From Clostridia bacterium (GTDB lineage: Bacteria > Bacillota > Clostridia > Oscillospirales > CAG-272), in NCBI GenBank assembly GCA_017503325.1, contig JAFVTI010000036.1:1-47493 (forward strand): a stretch of DNA of 47,493 nucleotides, in the 5' to 3' direction. The notes beneath the pieces are model-generated. The model was given only the letters and a program-made list of their open reading frames with translations, searched no databases and was not told the origin of the DNA. A program made the translations under genes and the position numbers. Positions within the stretch are counted from its first letter, which is position 1. Every line of letters begins with the position of its first letter. Below are positions 17,101-26,049 of the stretch, piece after piece.

Positions 17101-20079
17101 ATGATGAAAAAGCTTCTTACAGTATTAGCGATTCTGATGGCATTGACGTTGTTATTCGTAGCGTGTGAGCAACCCGAAACACCTCCCGAAGAAACCACCG
17201 ATCCCATCGAGCAAACTTCCCCTGAAACCCCAACAGAACAACCCACCGAGCCTCCTGCAACGGAGGATAACACAACAGAGCCCGTCGGTACCACCGAGCC
17301 TGTTCAGACGACTGAGCCCGATGATACGACCGAGCCTCCCGAAACTGACACTCAACCCGATGACCCGCTTCCTCCCGAGGTTGATCCTGCTGATCCCATC
17401 GGCGTTTACACGGCAGAGCAGATCTCCACCATCACGGGCGGTGATCCCAGCAACATCAAGCAGGATTGCGTATCCCTGGAGGACGGCTATCTGCACGTCG
17501 TTCCGATCGGTCCCGATCCCTATTGGTATCCCTTCTCCAACGTAGCAGGTGCTCGCTTTGTTGCGATCCGCTACCGTACCGATGCTACCGGCGCGGATAT
17601 TCAGATGTATATCGGCTCCAGCGGTGCAGGCCCCTCTAACGATGACTCTATGCTGCGTCAGACCGTCGTTGCCGACAGTCAATGGCATTTGGCGATTTTT
17701 GATACGCAGGAAATCATTGAAAAGGGTCTGTATGACGGCTCTAAGGTCTCTTACTTCCGCTTTGACGCACTGGAAGCAGGATACATGCTGGATGAAAACG
17801 GTCAGCCCTATAAGCCCGACGGCCAGAATTATGCCCGTTATACGCTGCCTGAGGGCTGCTCCATCGATATAGCATATATCGCATTCTTCAATACTGCTGA
17901 ATATGCACAGGCATATGATTTTGAAATGTACAAGGCACCCATGTGGGATGCTGACAAGGCAGTACTGACTCACCAGTCCTTCGACCAGCTCTACGTTGGT
18001 GCAGGTGATGCAACCGCAGGTGAAGAAAACCTGTTCGCGCCCGGCAATTCCGCAGCATGGGACGGCGTTGCAAATCTTGCCGCTGCCGATATCCTGACCT
18101 ATTGGGGTTGGGTAGGCATTAAGGGTGAGGTTGGCCAGTTTGGTTACCAGATCGGCTATAGCGAACCCATTTACAACGATGAATGGACCGTTACTCCCGA
18201 GCAGCCCGTGATCGACGCTGCAGTTGGCGGCGGTGCAGACACCGGCTCAAGAATGAAGATCCGCATTGACCTGACCGGCCTTGAGGGCGAGTATACCGTT
18301 CGTACGCTGTATAAGACTCCCGACGGCGTTGTCGTATGCCTGCGCGAATTCAAGGTGATCATTCCCGTAGTCAGCCACCAGAACGGCTACACCACCGATA
18401 TCGGCAGCAACTTCGCTGCTGCACAGGATGACGTTGATCTGCTGTACTCCGACCTGGCAAATCTGTTTGACCAGATCTACTACGGTGCAGGAGTTGTCAT
18501 GAATGCAAAGTATAACGGCGGCAATCCCTTCTACAACGTAACCAACTTCACCTCCATGCACACGCAGCCCAACGGCTGGTATGCATTTACGGTAAACGTT
18601 ACCGAGTCTTCGGGCAATGAAGGCCAGGCAAGCATTTTTGTTCGCGGCATTCAGCCCGCTTCTATGGAAGGTCACTATTTTGGTCAGGACGGCCACGACG
18701 GCGGTGAAGTCGTCTCCATGGGCGGTGCAGGTATTTACCTCAACCCGCTGGCTACCGGCAAGCTCCGCATTAACATCAAGACCTACGTTGACGGCGCATA
18801 CGTGCCCAACGTTTACTACGTAACCATTGACAGCAACGAGATCACCGTTGCCGATAACGGTTCGGTTGTTACCATTCTCGCAGGCGGCAAGAAGGTTGCT
18901 ACCATTGAGATCATCGGTACCAAGGATTACGGCATCGTTGGCAAGAACGGTGAGGTTGCAGCAGACGATCTGGCAGAAAAGGCTATTCTGACGCTGGCTG
19001 ACGGCACCGTTGTCACGCTTGAAAACGCTTGCGTAGCAGCAAAGATCGCAGGCTCTGACGTGGGTGTTGCTACCAGAACGGGTACTCTGAACTTCAACCG
19101 CGCATCTCTGCAGGCTTACAATACCGTAGAGATTCCCGAGAAATTCTTCGCTCCTGTGAAGGGAACCAACGTAGCGCTCAATAAGCCCGCTACCTCCGAT
19201 AACGTTGAAAACGAAACCAACCTTCCCGCAAACGCTACCGACGGTAACGACGGCACTCGCTACGGCGCGCTGCCCAACGGCGAAGCAAACCTGATCGTTG
19301 ATTTACAGGGCCTTTATAAGCTGACCGATCTGGAAGTTCTCTTTGAAAGCGCACTCTACAACTACACCATCTCGATCTCTACCGACGGTGAAAATTACAC
19401 CGTGATCCACGAGGGTGCTCCTCACGGTGCATCGGTCGTCAAGCTCAAGGGTGAGGTTGAGGCTCGCTACCTCAAGTTTACCCGTCTGGATGATACCGGT
19501 ACAGAAGGCTCTCACTGGTTCTCGATCTACGAGATCTACGCATACGGCGAGCTGATTGGTGAAAACCAGGCAACCACTCCCGCAGAAACCTTTGTTCCCG
19601 AAACCTTTGCACAGCCCACCGCCGAGGAGCTTGCTGCAGGCTATACCTACGACGTTGGCGCAGGCCAGTTCTTCGCAACCTGTGCAGGTGCTTGCACTTA
19701 CGCAGATCTGTCCACCCTGGGCTCCGAGATGCTTGCAAAGCTGCAGGCAGCAGGCTTTGGTGATTATGCTTACTTTGCAACCGATCACATCAGCCTCGCT
19801 CCCGCTGCTACCGGCACGCCCATCACCTATACCTTCAAGATCTACGACATGATCGGCAATATCGCTGCAAACAACCGCGCGTTCCTGCTGCTGAACATGA
19901 CCGGTGGTGGTCAGAACAGTGCAGAGGTTGTTGCAACCGTGGAAGCTGATGCTGAGAACGAGGGCGTATATTACGTGACCTTTACCGAGACCGCTCCCGA
20001 CGGTACCGACGAGCTCAAGTTCTATATGCTTGAAAAGTGCATGTTCTACGTAGATACTCTGACCGTCAAGGTCGGCTGA
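17101..20079 (+). CDS. Large surface lipoprotein with F5/8 type C (discoidin) domain
   Basis: Protein of 992 residues. The signal peptide ends in a lipobox with C22 (LLFVAC). A Pro/Thr/Glu-rich spacer of about 75 residues, like a wall-spanning linker, follows. The central region (about 100-680) is Gly/Tyr/Asn-rich beta-type sequence that I cannot assign. An F5/8C module lies at about 695-820 (VALNKPATSDN, NATDGNDGTRYGA, FTRLDDTG, IYEIYAYGE). A C-terminal beta domain follows. F5/8C modules usually bind carbohydrate or host glycans, so a role in binding polysaccharide is likely, but no hydrolase active site is seen. The gene is monocistronic with its own promoter and terminator. Confidence 0.85.
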   Translation: MMKKLLTVLAILMALTLLFVACEQPETPPEETTDPIEQTSPETPTEQPTEPPATEDNTTEPVGTTEPVQTTEPDDTTEPPETDTQPDDPLPPEVDPADPIGVYTAEQISTITGGDPSNIKQDCVSLEDGYLHVVPIGPDPYWYPFSNVAGARFVAIRYRTDATGADIQMYIGSSGAGPSNDDSMLRQTVVADSQWHLAIFDTQEIIEKGLYDGSKVSYFRFDALEAGYMLDENGQPYKPDGQNYARYTLPEGCSIDIAYIAFFNTAEYAQAYDFEMYKAPMWDADKAVLTHQSFDQLYVGAGDATAGEENLFAPGNSAAWDGVANLAAADILTYWGWVGIKGEVGQFGYQIGYSEPIYNDEWTVTPEQPVIDAAVGGGADTGSRMKIRIDLTGLEGEYTVRTLYKTPDGVVVCLREFKVIIPVVSHQNGYTTDIGSNFAAAQDDVDLLYSDLANLFDQIYYGAGVVMNAKYNGGNPFYNVTNFTSMHTQPNGWYAFTVNVTESSGNEGQASIFVRGIQPASMEGHYFGQDGHDGGEVVSMGGAGIYLNPLATGKLRINIKTYVDGAYVPNVYYVTIDSNEITVADNGSVVTILAGGKKVATIEIIGTKDYGIVGKNGEVAADDLAEKAILTLADGTVVTLENACVAAKIAGSDVGVATRTGTLNFNRASLQAYNTVEIPEKFFAPVKGTNVALNKPATSDNVENETNLPANATDGNDGTRYGALPNGEANLIVDLQGLYKLTDLEVLFESALYNYTISISTDGENYTVIHEGAPHGASVVKLKGEVEARYLKFTRLDDTGTEGSHWFSIYEIYAYGELIGENQATTPAETFVPETFAQPTAEELAAGYTYDVGAGQFFATCAGACTYADLSTLGSEMLAKLQAAGFGDYAYFATDHISLAPAATGTPITYTFKIYDMIGNIAANNRAFLLLNMTGGGQNSAEVVATVEADAENEGVYYVTFTETAPDGTDELKFYMLEKCMFYVDTLTVKVG

Positions 20080-20116
20080 TTTGCAAGAATTTTGAACGAC
20101 TGATCAAAACAAAATC

Positions 20117-20144
20117 GACCTCCCCGCAAGGGGAGGTCTTTTTT
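20117..20144. terminator. Terminator shared by the lipoprotein gene and eno
   Basis: GACCTCCCC (20117-20125), loop GCAA, GGGGAGGTC (20130-20138), then T6. On the minus strand the hairpin is followed by GATTTTGTTTT, so it can also end eno transcripts. Confidence 0.92.
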
Positions 20145-20158
20145 GCTGTTCAGATGCA

Positions 20159-21472
20159 TTATTTTTCCATTCCGCAGCATACGGGAGCGGATGCGGAGGC
20201 CTTGCCTCCGTACGTGGAGCATGCGCCCAGCGAGGACTCAATGCGCAAAAGGCGATTATACTTGGCGGTGCGCTCTGCGCGGCAGGGAGCACCCGACTTG
20301 ATAAAGGGCGCGTTGGTGGCCACGGCAAGGTCGGCTATGGTGGTATCCTCGGTTTCGCCCGAGCGGTGCGAGATGATATAGGACATGCCCGCGCCTGCGG
20401 CCGTGTGAATGACCTGCAGCGTGTCGGTCAGCGTGCCGATCTGATTGGGCTTGATCAATATCGCGCCCGCGCTCTTTTGAGAGATGCCCTGCAACAGGCG
20501 CGATTGATTGGTGACGAACAGATCGTCACCCACGGTCATGCAATCGCTGCCAAGCGTGCGCGAAAGTGCCGCCCAGCCCGCAAAATCACGCTGGTCAAGA
20601 CCGTCCTCCAAGGAGAGCAGGGGATACTTGGCCGCCAGTGCCGACCAGTAGGAGATCAGCTCGTCGCGGCTGCGGTATTTGCTTCGCTTGGGCATCACGT
20701 AAGCGTCCTCGCTTTCACGATACCACTCGGAGGCTGCCGCATCCAGCGAAATTTTGACAGTTTCGGTGTCGTAGCCGCATTTTTCAATGGCATGGCAGAT
20801 ATATTCGAGCGCCTGCTCGTCCGAGGCAAGATCGGGCGCATAGCCGCCCTCGTCACCCACACCGCTGCCAAGCCCCTCGTGAGAGAGAATTTCGCCAAGA
20901 CGGTGATAGATCTCGCAGCCGATGCGCAGGCCCTCGGAATAAGAGTCCGCGCCCACGGGCACGATCATAAATTCCTGAATTTCCACGTTGTTGTGCGCGT
21001 GCGCACCGCCGTTGAGCACGTTCATCATGGGAACAGGCAGTCTGTGCGCGTCAATACCGCCCAGCCAGCGGTAAAGGGGAATGCGGTACCAGCTTGCAGC
21101 CGCTCTGGCACTTGCAAGCGAGACCGCAAGCGCGGCATTTGCACCGAGATTTGAGAAATTGTCCGTGCCGTCCAGCTCGCGCAGCTGCTTGTCCACGTCG
21201 GATTGATCGGATGCGTACGTGCCTGCAAGCGCAGGGGAAATGATCTTGCATACGTTGCCCACGGCCTGGCTGACGCCCTTGCCGCCGTAGCGTCCCGCGT
21301 CCTTGTCGCGCAGCTCGTGCGCCTCGTAGATGCCGGTCGACGCACCCGAGGGCACGCTTGCCACGCCCACCGTGCCGTCCGCCAGCACCACGGTCGCCTC
21401 CACGGTCGGATTGCCGCGCGAATCCAAAATCTCGCGTGCCCCGCAGCGAATGATCTGAGGTTTGGTCATCAT
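20159..21472 (-). CDS. eno: Enolase
   Basis: Protein of 437 residues; interconverts 2-phosphoglycerate and phosphoenolpyruvate in glycolysis. All key elements are present: the mobile loop SGASTG, HAHNNVEIQEFM, GDEGGYAP, metal ligands in LDAAASEWY, LEDGLD and GDDLFVTN, the catalytic Lys in LIKPNQIGT, SHRSGETEDT, and the second Lys in FIKSGAPCRAERTAKYN. Two ATGs stand in tandem; the first (21472) has GGAGG about 8 bases upstream. It lies 111 bp downstream of glyA in the same direction. The C-terminal tail has an unusual CysCys pair. The active-site set leaves little doubt about function. Confidence 0.97.
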   Translation of the reverse strand: MMTKPQIIRCGAREILDSRGNPTVEATVVLADGTVGVASVPSGASTGIYEAHELRDKDAGRYGGKGVSQAVGNVCKIISPALAGTYASDQSDVDKQLRELDGTDNFSNLGANAALAVSLASARAAASWYRIPLYRWLGGIDAHRLPVPMMNVLNGGAHAHNNVEIQEFMIVPVGADSYSEGLRIGCEIYHRLGEILSHEGLGSGVGDEGGYAPDLASDEQALEYICHAIEKCGYDTETVKISLDAAASEWYRESEDAYVMPKRSKYRSRDELISYWSALAAKYPLLSLEDGLDQRDFAGWAALSRTLGSDCMTVGDDLFVTNQSRLLQGISQKSAGAILIKPNQIGTLTDTLQVIHTAAGAGMSYIISHRSGETEDTTIADLAVATNAPFIKSGAPCRAERTAKYNRLLRIESSLGACSTYGGKASASAPVCCGMEK

Positions 21473-21549
21473 AAATTTTACCTCCGTTGTGTAGTTTCAA
21501 AGGGTAGTATTGGCTTGTTTTGACAAATTCATACCTGTATTATGACATG

Positions 21550-21575
21550 CGCCCTGCAAATATATCTGCAGGGCG
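21550..21575 (-). terminator. Hairpin between glyA and eno
   Basis: CGCCCTGCA (21550-21558) pairs with TGCAGGGCG (21567-21575). There is no T-run, so this may be a weak terminator or an mRNA-stabilising hairpin rather than a full stop. Confidence 0.5.
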
Positions 21576-21583
21576 TATTCGGT

Positions 21584-22828
21584 TTATTCGTAAAGCGGAT
21601 ATTTCTTGCAGATCTCTGCAACTATAGCGCGGACCTCGTCTGCCTTGGTGTCGAACTCCTGCGCGGTCATGCGCATGCACTTTGCCAGCGTGACCATGTC
21701 AGCCTCGCCGAGGCCTCTGGTGGTGGCAGCGGGGGTGCCGACGCGGATGCCCGAGGTCACGAAGGGCTTTTCGGGGTCGTTGGGGATGGCGTTCTTGTTG
21801 ACCGTGATGTGCACCTCGTCAAGGCGATGCTCCATCTCCTTGCCCGTGATGTGCATGGGGCGCAGGTCAACCAGCATCAGATGGTTATCGGTGCCGCCTG
21901 TGACAAGGTCAAAGCCCTCTGCAAGCAGTGCATTTGCCATGGCCTTTGCGTTGAGCACCACGTTATGCTGATATTCCTTGAATGCGGGGGTCAGCGCCTC
22001 GCCGAAGCAAACAGCCTTTGCCGCGATAATGTGCATCAAAGGGCCGCCCTGGATGCCGGGGAAGATAGCCTTGTTGACAGCCTTTGCGATATTCTCGTCG
22101 TTGCAAAGGATCATACCGCCGCGCGGGCCGCGCAGGGTCTTGTGCGTGGTGGTGGTGACTACGTCTGCGTAAGGAATGGGGGAGAGGTGCTCGCCTGCGG
22201 CAACAAGGCCTGCGATGTGCGCCATATCTACCATCAGGTATGCGCCAACGCTGTGTGCGATGTCTGCCATGCGTGCGAAATCAATAGCGCGGGGATAAGC
22301 CGATGCGCCTGCCACGATCATGCGGGGACGCACCACCTTTGCCTGTGCCTCCAGCGCGTCGTAGTCAATCAGACCGTCTGCGCCTACGCCGTAGGGAACA
22401 AAGTTATAGTATTTACCCGAGAGGTTGACAGGGCTGCCGTGGGTCAGGTGTCCACCCTCGGCAAGGCTCATGCCCATGACCGTGTCGCCTGCGTTGAGCA
22501 GCGCAACGTACACCGCGGTATTTGCCTGCGAGCCGCTGTGAGGCTGCACGTTGGCAAATTTTGCGCCGAACAGCTGCTTTGCTCTCTCGCATGCCAGATC
22601 CTCCAGCACGTCGATGCACTGGCAACCGCCATAGTAACGCTTGCCGCTGTAGCCCTCGGCATATTTGTTGGTGGCAATGCTGCCTGCTGCCAGAAGCACG
22701 GGCAGGGAAACAAAGTTTTCGGAGGCGATCAGCTCAATGCCATCCTTCTCTCTGGTCAGCTCTGCTTCAATGGCAGCAGCTACTGCGGGGTCGTATTTGC
22801 TCAGTAATTCGTTCATTTGATTGATCAT
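21584..22828 (-). CDS. glyA: Serine hydroxymethyltransferase
   Basis: PLP enzyme of 414 residues that converts serine and tetrahydrofolate to glycine and 5,10-methylene-tetrahydrofolate, the main source of one-carbon units. Signatures seen: [37 protein letters not shown], and [13 protein letters not shown]. The PLP-binding Lys is in [14 protein letters not shown], with [12 protein letters not shown] after it. Length and layout are those of the bacterial homodimeric enzyme. A GAGG site lies upstream of the ATG and an extended -10 promoter further out. eno follows in the same direction. Confidence 0.97.
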   Translation of the reverse strand: MINQMNELLSKYDPAVAAAIEAELTREKDGIELIASENFVSLPVLLAAGSIATNKYAEGYSGKRYYGGCQCIDVLEDLACERAKQLFGAKFANVQPHSGSQANTAVYVALLNAGDTVMGMSLAEGGHLTHGSPVNLSGKYYNFVPYGVGADGLIDYDALEAQAKVVRPRMIVAGASAYPRAIDFARMADIAHSVGAYLMVDMAHIAGLVAAGEHLSPIPYADVVTTTTHKTLRGPRGGMILCNDENIAKAVNKAIFPGIQGGPLMHIIAAKAVCFGEALTPAFKEYQHNVVLNAKAMANALLAEGFDLVTGGTDNHLMLVDLRPMHITGKEMEHRLDEVHITVNKNAIPNDPEKPFVTSGIRVGTPAATTRGLGEADMVTLAKCMRMTAQEFDTKADEVRAIVAEICKKYPLYE

Positions 22829-22860
22829 GGGGAATACCTCACTTTATCATTGTTACTATC

Positions 22861-22869
22861 ATTATACCA
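22861..22869 (-). promoter_or_regulatory. Extended -10 promoter of glyA
   Basis: On the minus strand TGGTATAAT (22869-22861) is a perfect TGnTATAAT extended -10. No good -35 lies 17-18 bp upstream, which is usual for this class. Confidence 0.7.
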
Positions 22870-22942
22870 CATTATTTGCGCTTTGCATAGCCGCTTTTTT
22901 CACAAAAGATGCAATTTTTTTGAAAATATTTTGCATATATCA

Positions 22943-22972
22943 TTGACAAAAAGTGCAAAATCGTGTTATAAT
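22943..22972 (+). promoter_or_regulatory. Promoter of the mgsA-thrS unit
   Basis: TTGACA (22943-22948), 18-bp spacer, TATAAT (22967-22972) with TG one base before it. The leader contains an 8-bp inverted repeat CGACTTCC/GGAAGTCG (22988-22995 with 23017-23024). No separate promoter is obvious between mgsA and the thrS leader. Confidence 0.85.
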
Positions 22973-23048
22973 GATGTGAAGTTTGATCGACTTCCATCGA
23001 AGTTATGCAAACCGTGGGAAGTCGGGTAGGAATACGGAAGGAGACACT

Positions 23049-23474
23049 ATGGAGATAGCTATCATTGCAAGCGACATGAAAAAGGAACTGATGACACAGT
23101 TTTGCATTGCATATTGCGGCGTGCTCAGCAAGCACAATCTGTGCGCGACCAGCATCACCGCAAAGTACATTTCCGAAGCGACCGGCTTGAAGATCGAAAA
23201 GCTGCTTGCGGGTGAGCAGGGCGGCGAACAGCAGATCACTTCACGTGTGGCTTATAATGAGATCGACATGCTCCTGTACTTCAGAGACACACGCCCCGGC
23301 AGAGGCTCGAGCGAGATCGAGAACGAGCTGATGCGTACCTGCGACCTGAACAACATTCCCGTCGCAACAAACATTGCCACCGCAGAGGTGCTGATCATGG
23401 CACTGGATCGCGGAGACCTGGATTGGCGCGAGATCGTCAACCCTCGTTCGGCTATCAACAGAAAGACCTATTGA
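23049..23474 (+). CDS. mgsA: Methylglyoxal synthase-like protein with replaced active-site residues
   Basis: Protein of 141 residues that clearly has the methylglyoxal synthase fold: EATGLKIEKLLAG, GGEQQI, and NNIPVATNIATAEVLI match the family. True enzymes turn dihydroxyacetone phosphate into methylglyoxal using residues known in E. coli as H19, D71, H98 and D101. Here the matching positions read S8 (ASD for AHD), E60 (GGEQQ for GGDQQ), S87 and I90; the PHxPD motif is gone. Activity is therefore doubtful and a binding or regulatory role is possible. The ATG at 23049 has AAGGAG upstream. It lies directly before the thrS T-box leader and has the only clear promoter of the unit. Confidence 0.8.
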   Translation: MEIAIIASDMKKELMTQFCIAYCGVLSKHNLCATSITAKYISEATGLKIEKLLAGEQGGEQQITSRVAYNEIDMLLYFRDTRPGRGSSEIENELMRTCDLNNIPVATNIATAEVLIMALDRGDLDWREIVNPRSAINRKTY

Positions 23475-23479
23475 TAGGC

Positions 23480-23674
23480 AAGGCGTAAGACACGTCCTTT
23501 TTGCAAGCTGCATCCCAAGAGAGCGTCGGTTGGTGCGAAGACGCGGTGCACGCAGATCGGGTACCACTTGCGCTGCACAATTTCATACCAAACGAGTGAA
23601 ACGTTCGGGTGGAACCGTGCGGATTTTGTTGTCTGCACCCCGATACAGCACATGCTGTATCGGGGTTATTTTTT
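23480..23674 (+). promoter_or_regulatory. T-box riboswitch of thrS
   Basis: The leader before thrS has the T-box bulge sequence GGGTGGAACCGTGC (23607-23620). A classic intrinsic terminator follows: CCCCGATACAGC (23638-23649) pairing with 23654-23665, then a T-rich run to 23674. The AAGAGAGC and GGTTGGTGCGAAGACG elements of Stem I are at about 23516-23541. An ACC triplet in GGGTACCAC (about 23559-23567) fits a threonine specifier codon. Uncharged tRNA-Thr should bind, stabilise the antiterminator and allow thrS transcription. Confidence 0.92.
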
Positions 23675-23709
23675 ATAAACAATTACTATCACATAAAAGG
23701 AGAATCACT

Positions 23710-25653
23710 ATGAAAATCAATTTCGGATCCAAGATTTGCGAATATCCGTCCGCTATGACGGTATATGACGCTGCAAGAGAGGCCGAGCTGATCGATCGCA
23801 GCATCATCGCTGCCAAGGTCAACGGCACGGTCTGCGCGCTGACTGCGCTGATCGAGGACGACGCAAACGTCGAGCTGCTCAGCTTTGCACAGGAGGACGG
23901 TAAGCACGTTTTCCGTCACACCGCATCGCACATTCTGGCACAGGCCGTCAAGAGACTGTACCCCGAAACCAAGCTGACCATCGGTCCTGCGATCGACAAC
24001 GGCTTTTATTACGACTTTGATTCCGACATTACCTTCTCGCCCGATATCCTCAAAAAGATTGAGGACGAGATGAAGAAGATCGTCAAGGAAAACCTCAAGA
24101 TCGAGAGAAGCGAGCTGCCCCGCGACCAGGCAATTGCGCTGATGACCGAGAAGGGCGAGCCCTACAAGGTGCAGCTGATCGAGGAGCTGCCCGAGGATGC
24201 CGTGATCAGCTTCTATACCCAGGGCGAATTCACCGACCTTTGCGCAGGCCCGCACCTGTTTTCCACGGGCGCTGTCAAGGCACTCAAGCTGACCCAGTGC
24301 ACGGGTGCTTATTGGAAGGGCGACCAGTCCAACAAGCAGCTGCAGAGAGTTTACGGTACGGCTTTCCCGTCCAAGGACGAGCTGCGCACCTACCTTGAAA
24401 TGGTAGAGGAAGCAAAGAAGCGCGACCATAATAAGGTTGGCCGCGAGCTGGAATATTTCACCACGGTTGACGTCATCGGCCAGGGTCTGCCGATCCTGCT
24501 GCCCAAGGGCGCACGCACCGTACAGCTGCTGCAGAGATGGGTAGAGGACGTGGAGCAGAGCCGCGGCTACCTGTTGACCAAGACCCCTCTGATGGCAAAG
24601 AGAGACCTTTACAAGATCTCCGGCCACTGGGATCACTACCGTGACGGTATGTTCATTATGGGTGATGCGGACGACGAGAGCAAGGAATGCTTTGCAATGC
24701 GTCCCATGACCTGCCCCTTCCAGTACCAGGTATTCCTGAATAAGAAGAGATCCTACCGCGATCTGCCCATGCGTCTTGGCGAGACCTCCACGCTGTTCAG
24801 AAACGAGGAATCCGGTGAGATGCACGGTCTGATCCGCGTGCGTCAGTTTACCATTTCCGAGGGCCACCTTGTGCTGCGTCCCGACCAGCTGGCTGAGGAA
24901 TTCGGCGGCTGTCTGGAGCTTGCAAAGTACTGCCTGGAGACGGTTGGTCTTTGGGAGGACTGCTCCTTCCGCTTCTCGCAGTGGGATCCCAAGCGTACCG
25001 ATAAGTACGAGGGCACGCCCGAGCAGTGGGAAGAGGCGCAGAGCATCATGGGCGAGCTGCTTGATAAGTATCTTGGCCAAGGCAATTACGAGATCGGTAT
25101 CGACGAGGCTGCCTTCTACGGTCCCAAGCTGGATATCCAGTGCAAGAACGTATTCGGTAAGGAGGATACCATCGTAACCATTCAGATCGATATGCTGCTG
25201 GCTAAGAAGTTCGGTATGGAATATACCGACTCCTCCGATACCAGAGTTACCCCCTATATCATTCACAGAACCTCGCTTGGCTGCTATGAGAGAACGCTTG
25301 CGCTGCTGCTTGAAAAGTACGCAGGTGCGCTGCCTATGTGGATGGCACCTCTGCAGGTTAAGGTTCTGCCCATGGGTGACAACGAGCTTGCATACTGCGA
25401 AGGCCTTGCCGCAAAGCTGGCAGACGCAGGCGTCAGAGTCGAGATCGACCGCTCCAACAACACCATCGGCTACAAGATCCGTTCGGCACAGACCGAAAAG
25501 GTTCCTTACATGCTGGTTGTAGGCGCAAAGGAAATCGAATCCGGTATGGTTGCCGTTCGTTCGCGCAAGTATGCTGACCTCGGTACCATGACCTTTGACG
25601 AATTCCTTGGCAAGATCTTAGTTGAGATCGCAACCAAGAGCAAGGATAACTGA
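23710..25653 (+). CDS. thrS: Threonyl-tRNA synthetase
   Basis: Protein of 647 residues, the usual length. It charges tRNA-Thr and edits mischarged serine. Domain order: TGS (1-60), editing domain with HTASHILAQA and the CAGPHL motif (about 60-235), class II catalytic core with MRPMTCPFQ, RxGETSTLFRNEESGEMHGL and HRTSLGCYERTLALLLE (about 240-535), and anticodon-binding domain (about 545-647, VLPMGDNELAYC). The ATG at 23710 has AAGGAG 7 bases upstream; longer readings run into the T-box terminator. Expression is controlled by the T-box leader. Confidence 0.97.
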   Translation: MKINFGSKICEYPSAMTVYDAAREAELIDRSIIAAKVNGTVCALTALIEDDANVELLSFAQEDGKHVFRHTASHILAQAVKRLYPETKLTIGPAIDNGFYYDFDSDITFSPDILKKIEDEMKKIVKENLKIERSELPRDQAIALMTEKGEPYKVQLIEELPEDAVISFYTQGEFTDLCAGPHLFSTGAVKALKLTQCTGAYWKGDQSNKQLQRVYGTAFPSKDELRTYLEMVEEAKKRDHNKVGRELEYFTTVDVIGQGLPILLPKGARTVQLLQRWVEDVEQSRGYLLTKTPLMAKRDLYKISGHWDHYRDGMFIMGDADDESKECFAMRPMTCPFQYQVFLNKKRSYRDLPMRLGETSTLFRNEESGEMHGLIRVRQFTISEGHLVLRPDQLAEEFGGCLELAKYCLETVGLWEDCSFRFSQWDPKRTDKYEGTPEQWEEAQSIMGELLDKYLGQGNYEIGIDEAAFYGPKLDIQCKNVFGKEDTIVTIQIDMLLAKKFGMEYTDSSDTRVTPYIIHRTSLGCYERTLALLLEKYAGALPMWMAPLQVKVLPMGDNELAYCEGLAAKLADAGVRVEIDRSNNTIGYKIRSAQTEKVPYMLVVGAKEIESGMVAVRSRKYADLGTMTFDEFLGKILVEIATKSKDN

Positions 25654-25660
25654 TATCAGT

Positions 25661-26049
25661 AAAAAAGGCTCACGCCATGGGCGTGCAAAATTAGCGGCAG
25701 AATAAATAAAAGCAGAAGTCAGAGATGGCTTCTGCTTTCGGCTTTTATGATGCACAACCCCGCCCGTGTCATCCTGAGCGGAGCAAACAATTGAGTATTG
25801 TTTGCGAAGTCGAACCCGACCCAAGGGAGGGCGCGCGCAGCGCGGGATCTACGGGCGCAACGTACCTACCCTCGTAGATCCTCAAAACGCTGCAAGCGTT
25901 TTGACTTTCAAAAATCAGCAATTTATTGCAGATTTTTGAAAGTTCGACTACGAAAACATCCACTCGGGATGTTTTCTCCGCTCAGGATGACACGAGGGGT
26001 ATTGCGCTTTTCCCGCTTATTCCGCAGCCCCATGGCGTGAGCCTTTTTT
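25661..26049. repeat. Nested palindromic repeat between convergent genes
   Basis: The outer arms 25661-25681 and 26029-26049 are perfect 21-bp inverted repeats (A6GGCTCACGCCATGGG) and act as terminator-like ends for thrS and the opposite gene. Inside is a 228-bp unit, 25766-25993, bounded by perfect 18-bp inverted repeats GTGTCATCCTGAGCGGAG. It is filled with hairpins: GGATCTACG/CGTAGATCC, AAAACGC/GCGTTTT, CTTTCAAAAATC/GATTTTTGAAAG, and AAAACATCC/GGATGTTTT. The GTCATCCTGAGCG motif is familiar from dispersed intergenic repeats of many bacteria. Confidence 0.8.
25709..25738 (+). terminator. Terminator behind thrS
   Basis: AAAGCAGAAG (25709-25718) pairs with CTTCTGCTTT (25729-25738), followed by CGGCTTTTAT. 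It lies inside the outer palindrome. Confidence 0.7.

Noticed and set aside
25766..25993. Small non-coding RNA gene
   Set aside because: Perfect terminal inverted repeats and lack of a promoter fit a dispersed repeat better; no evidence of transcription from sequence.
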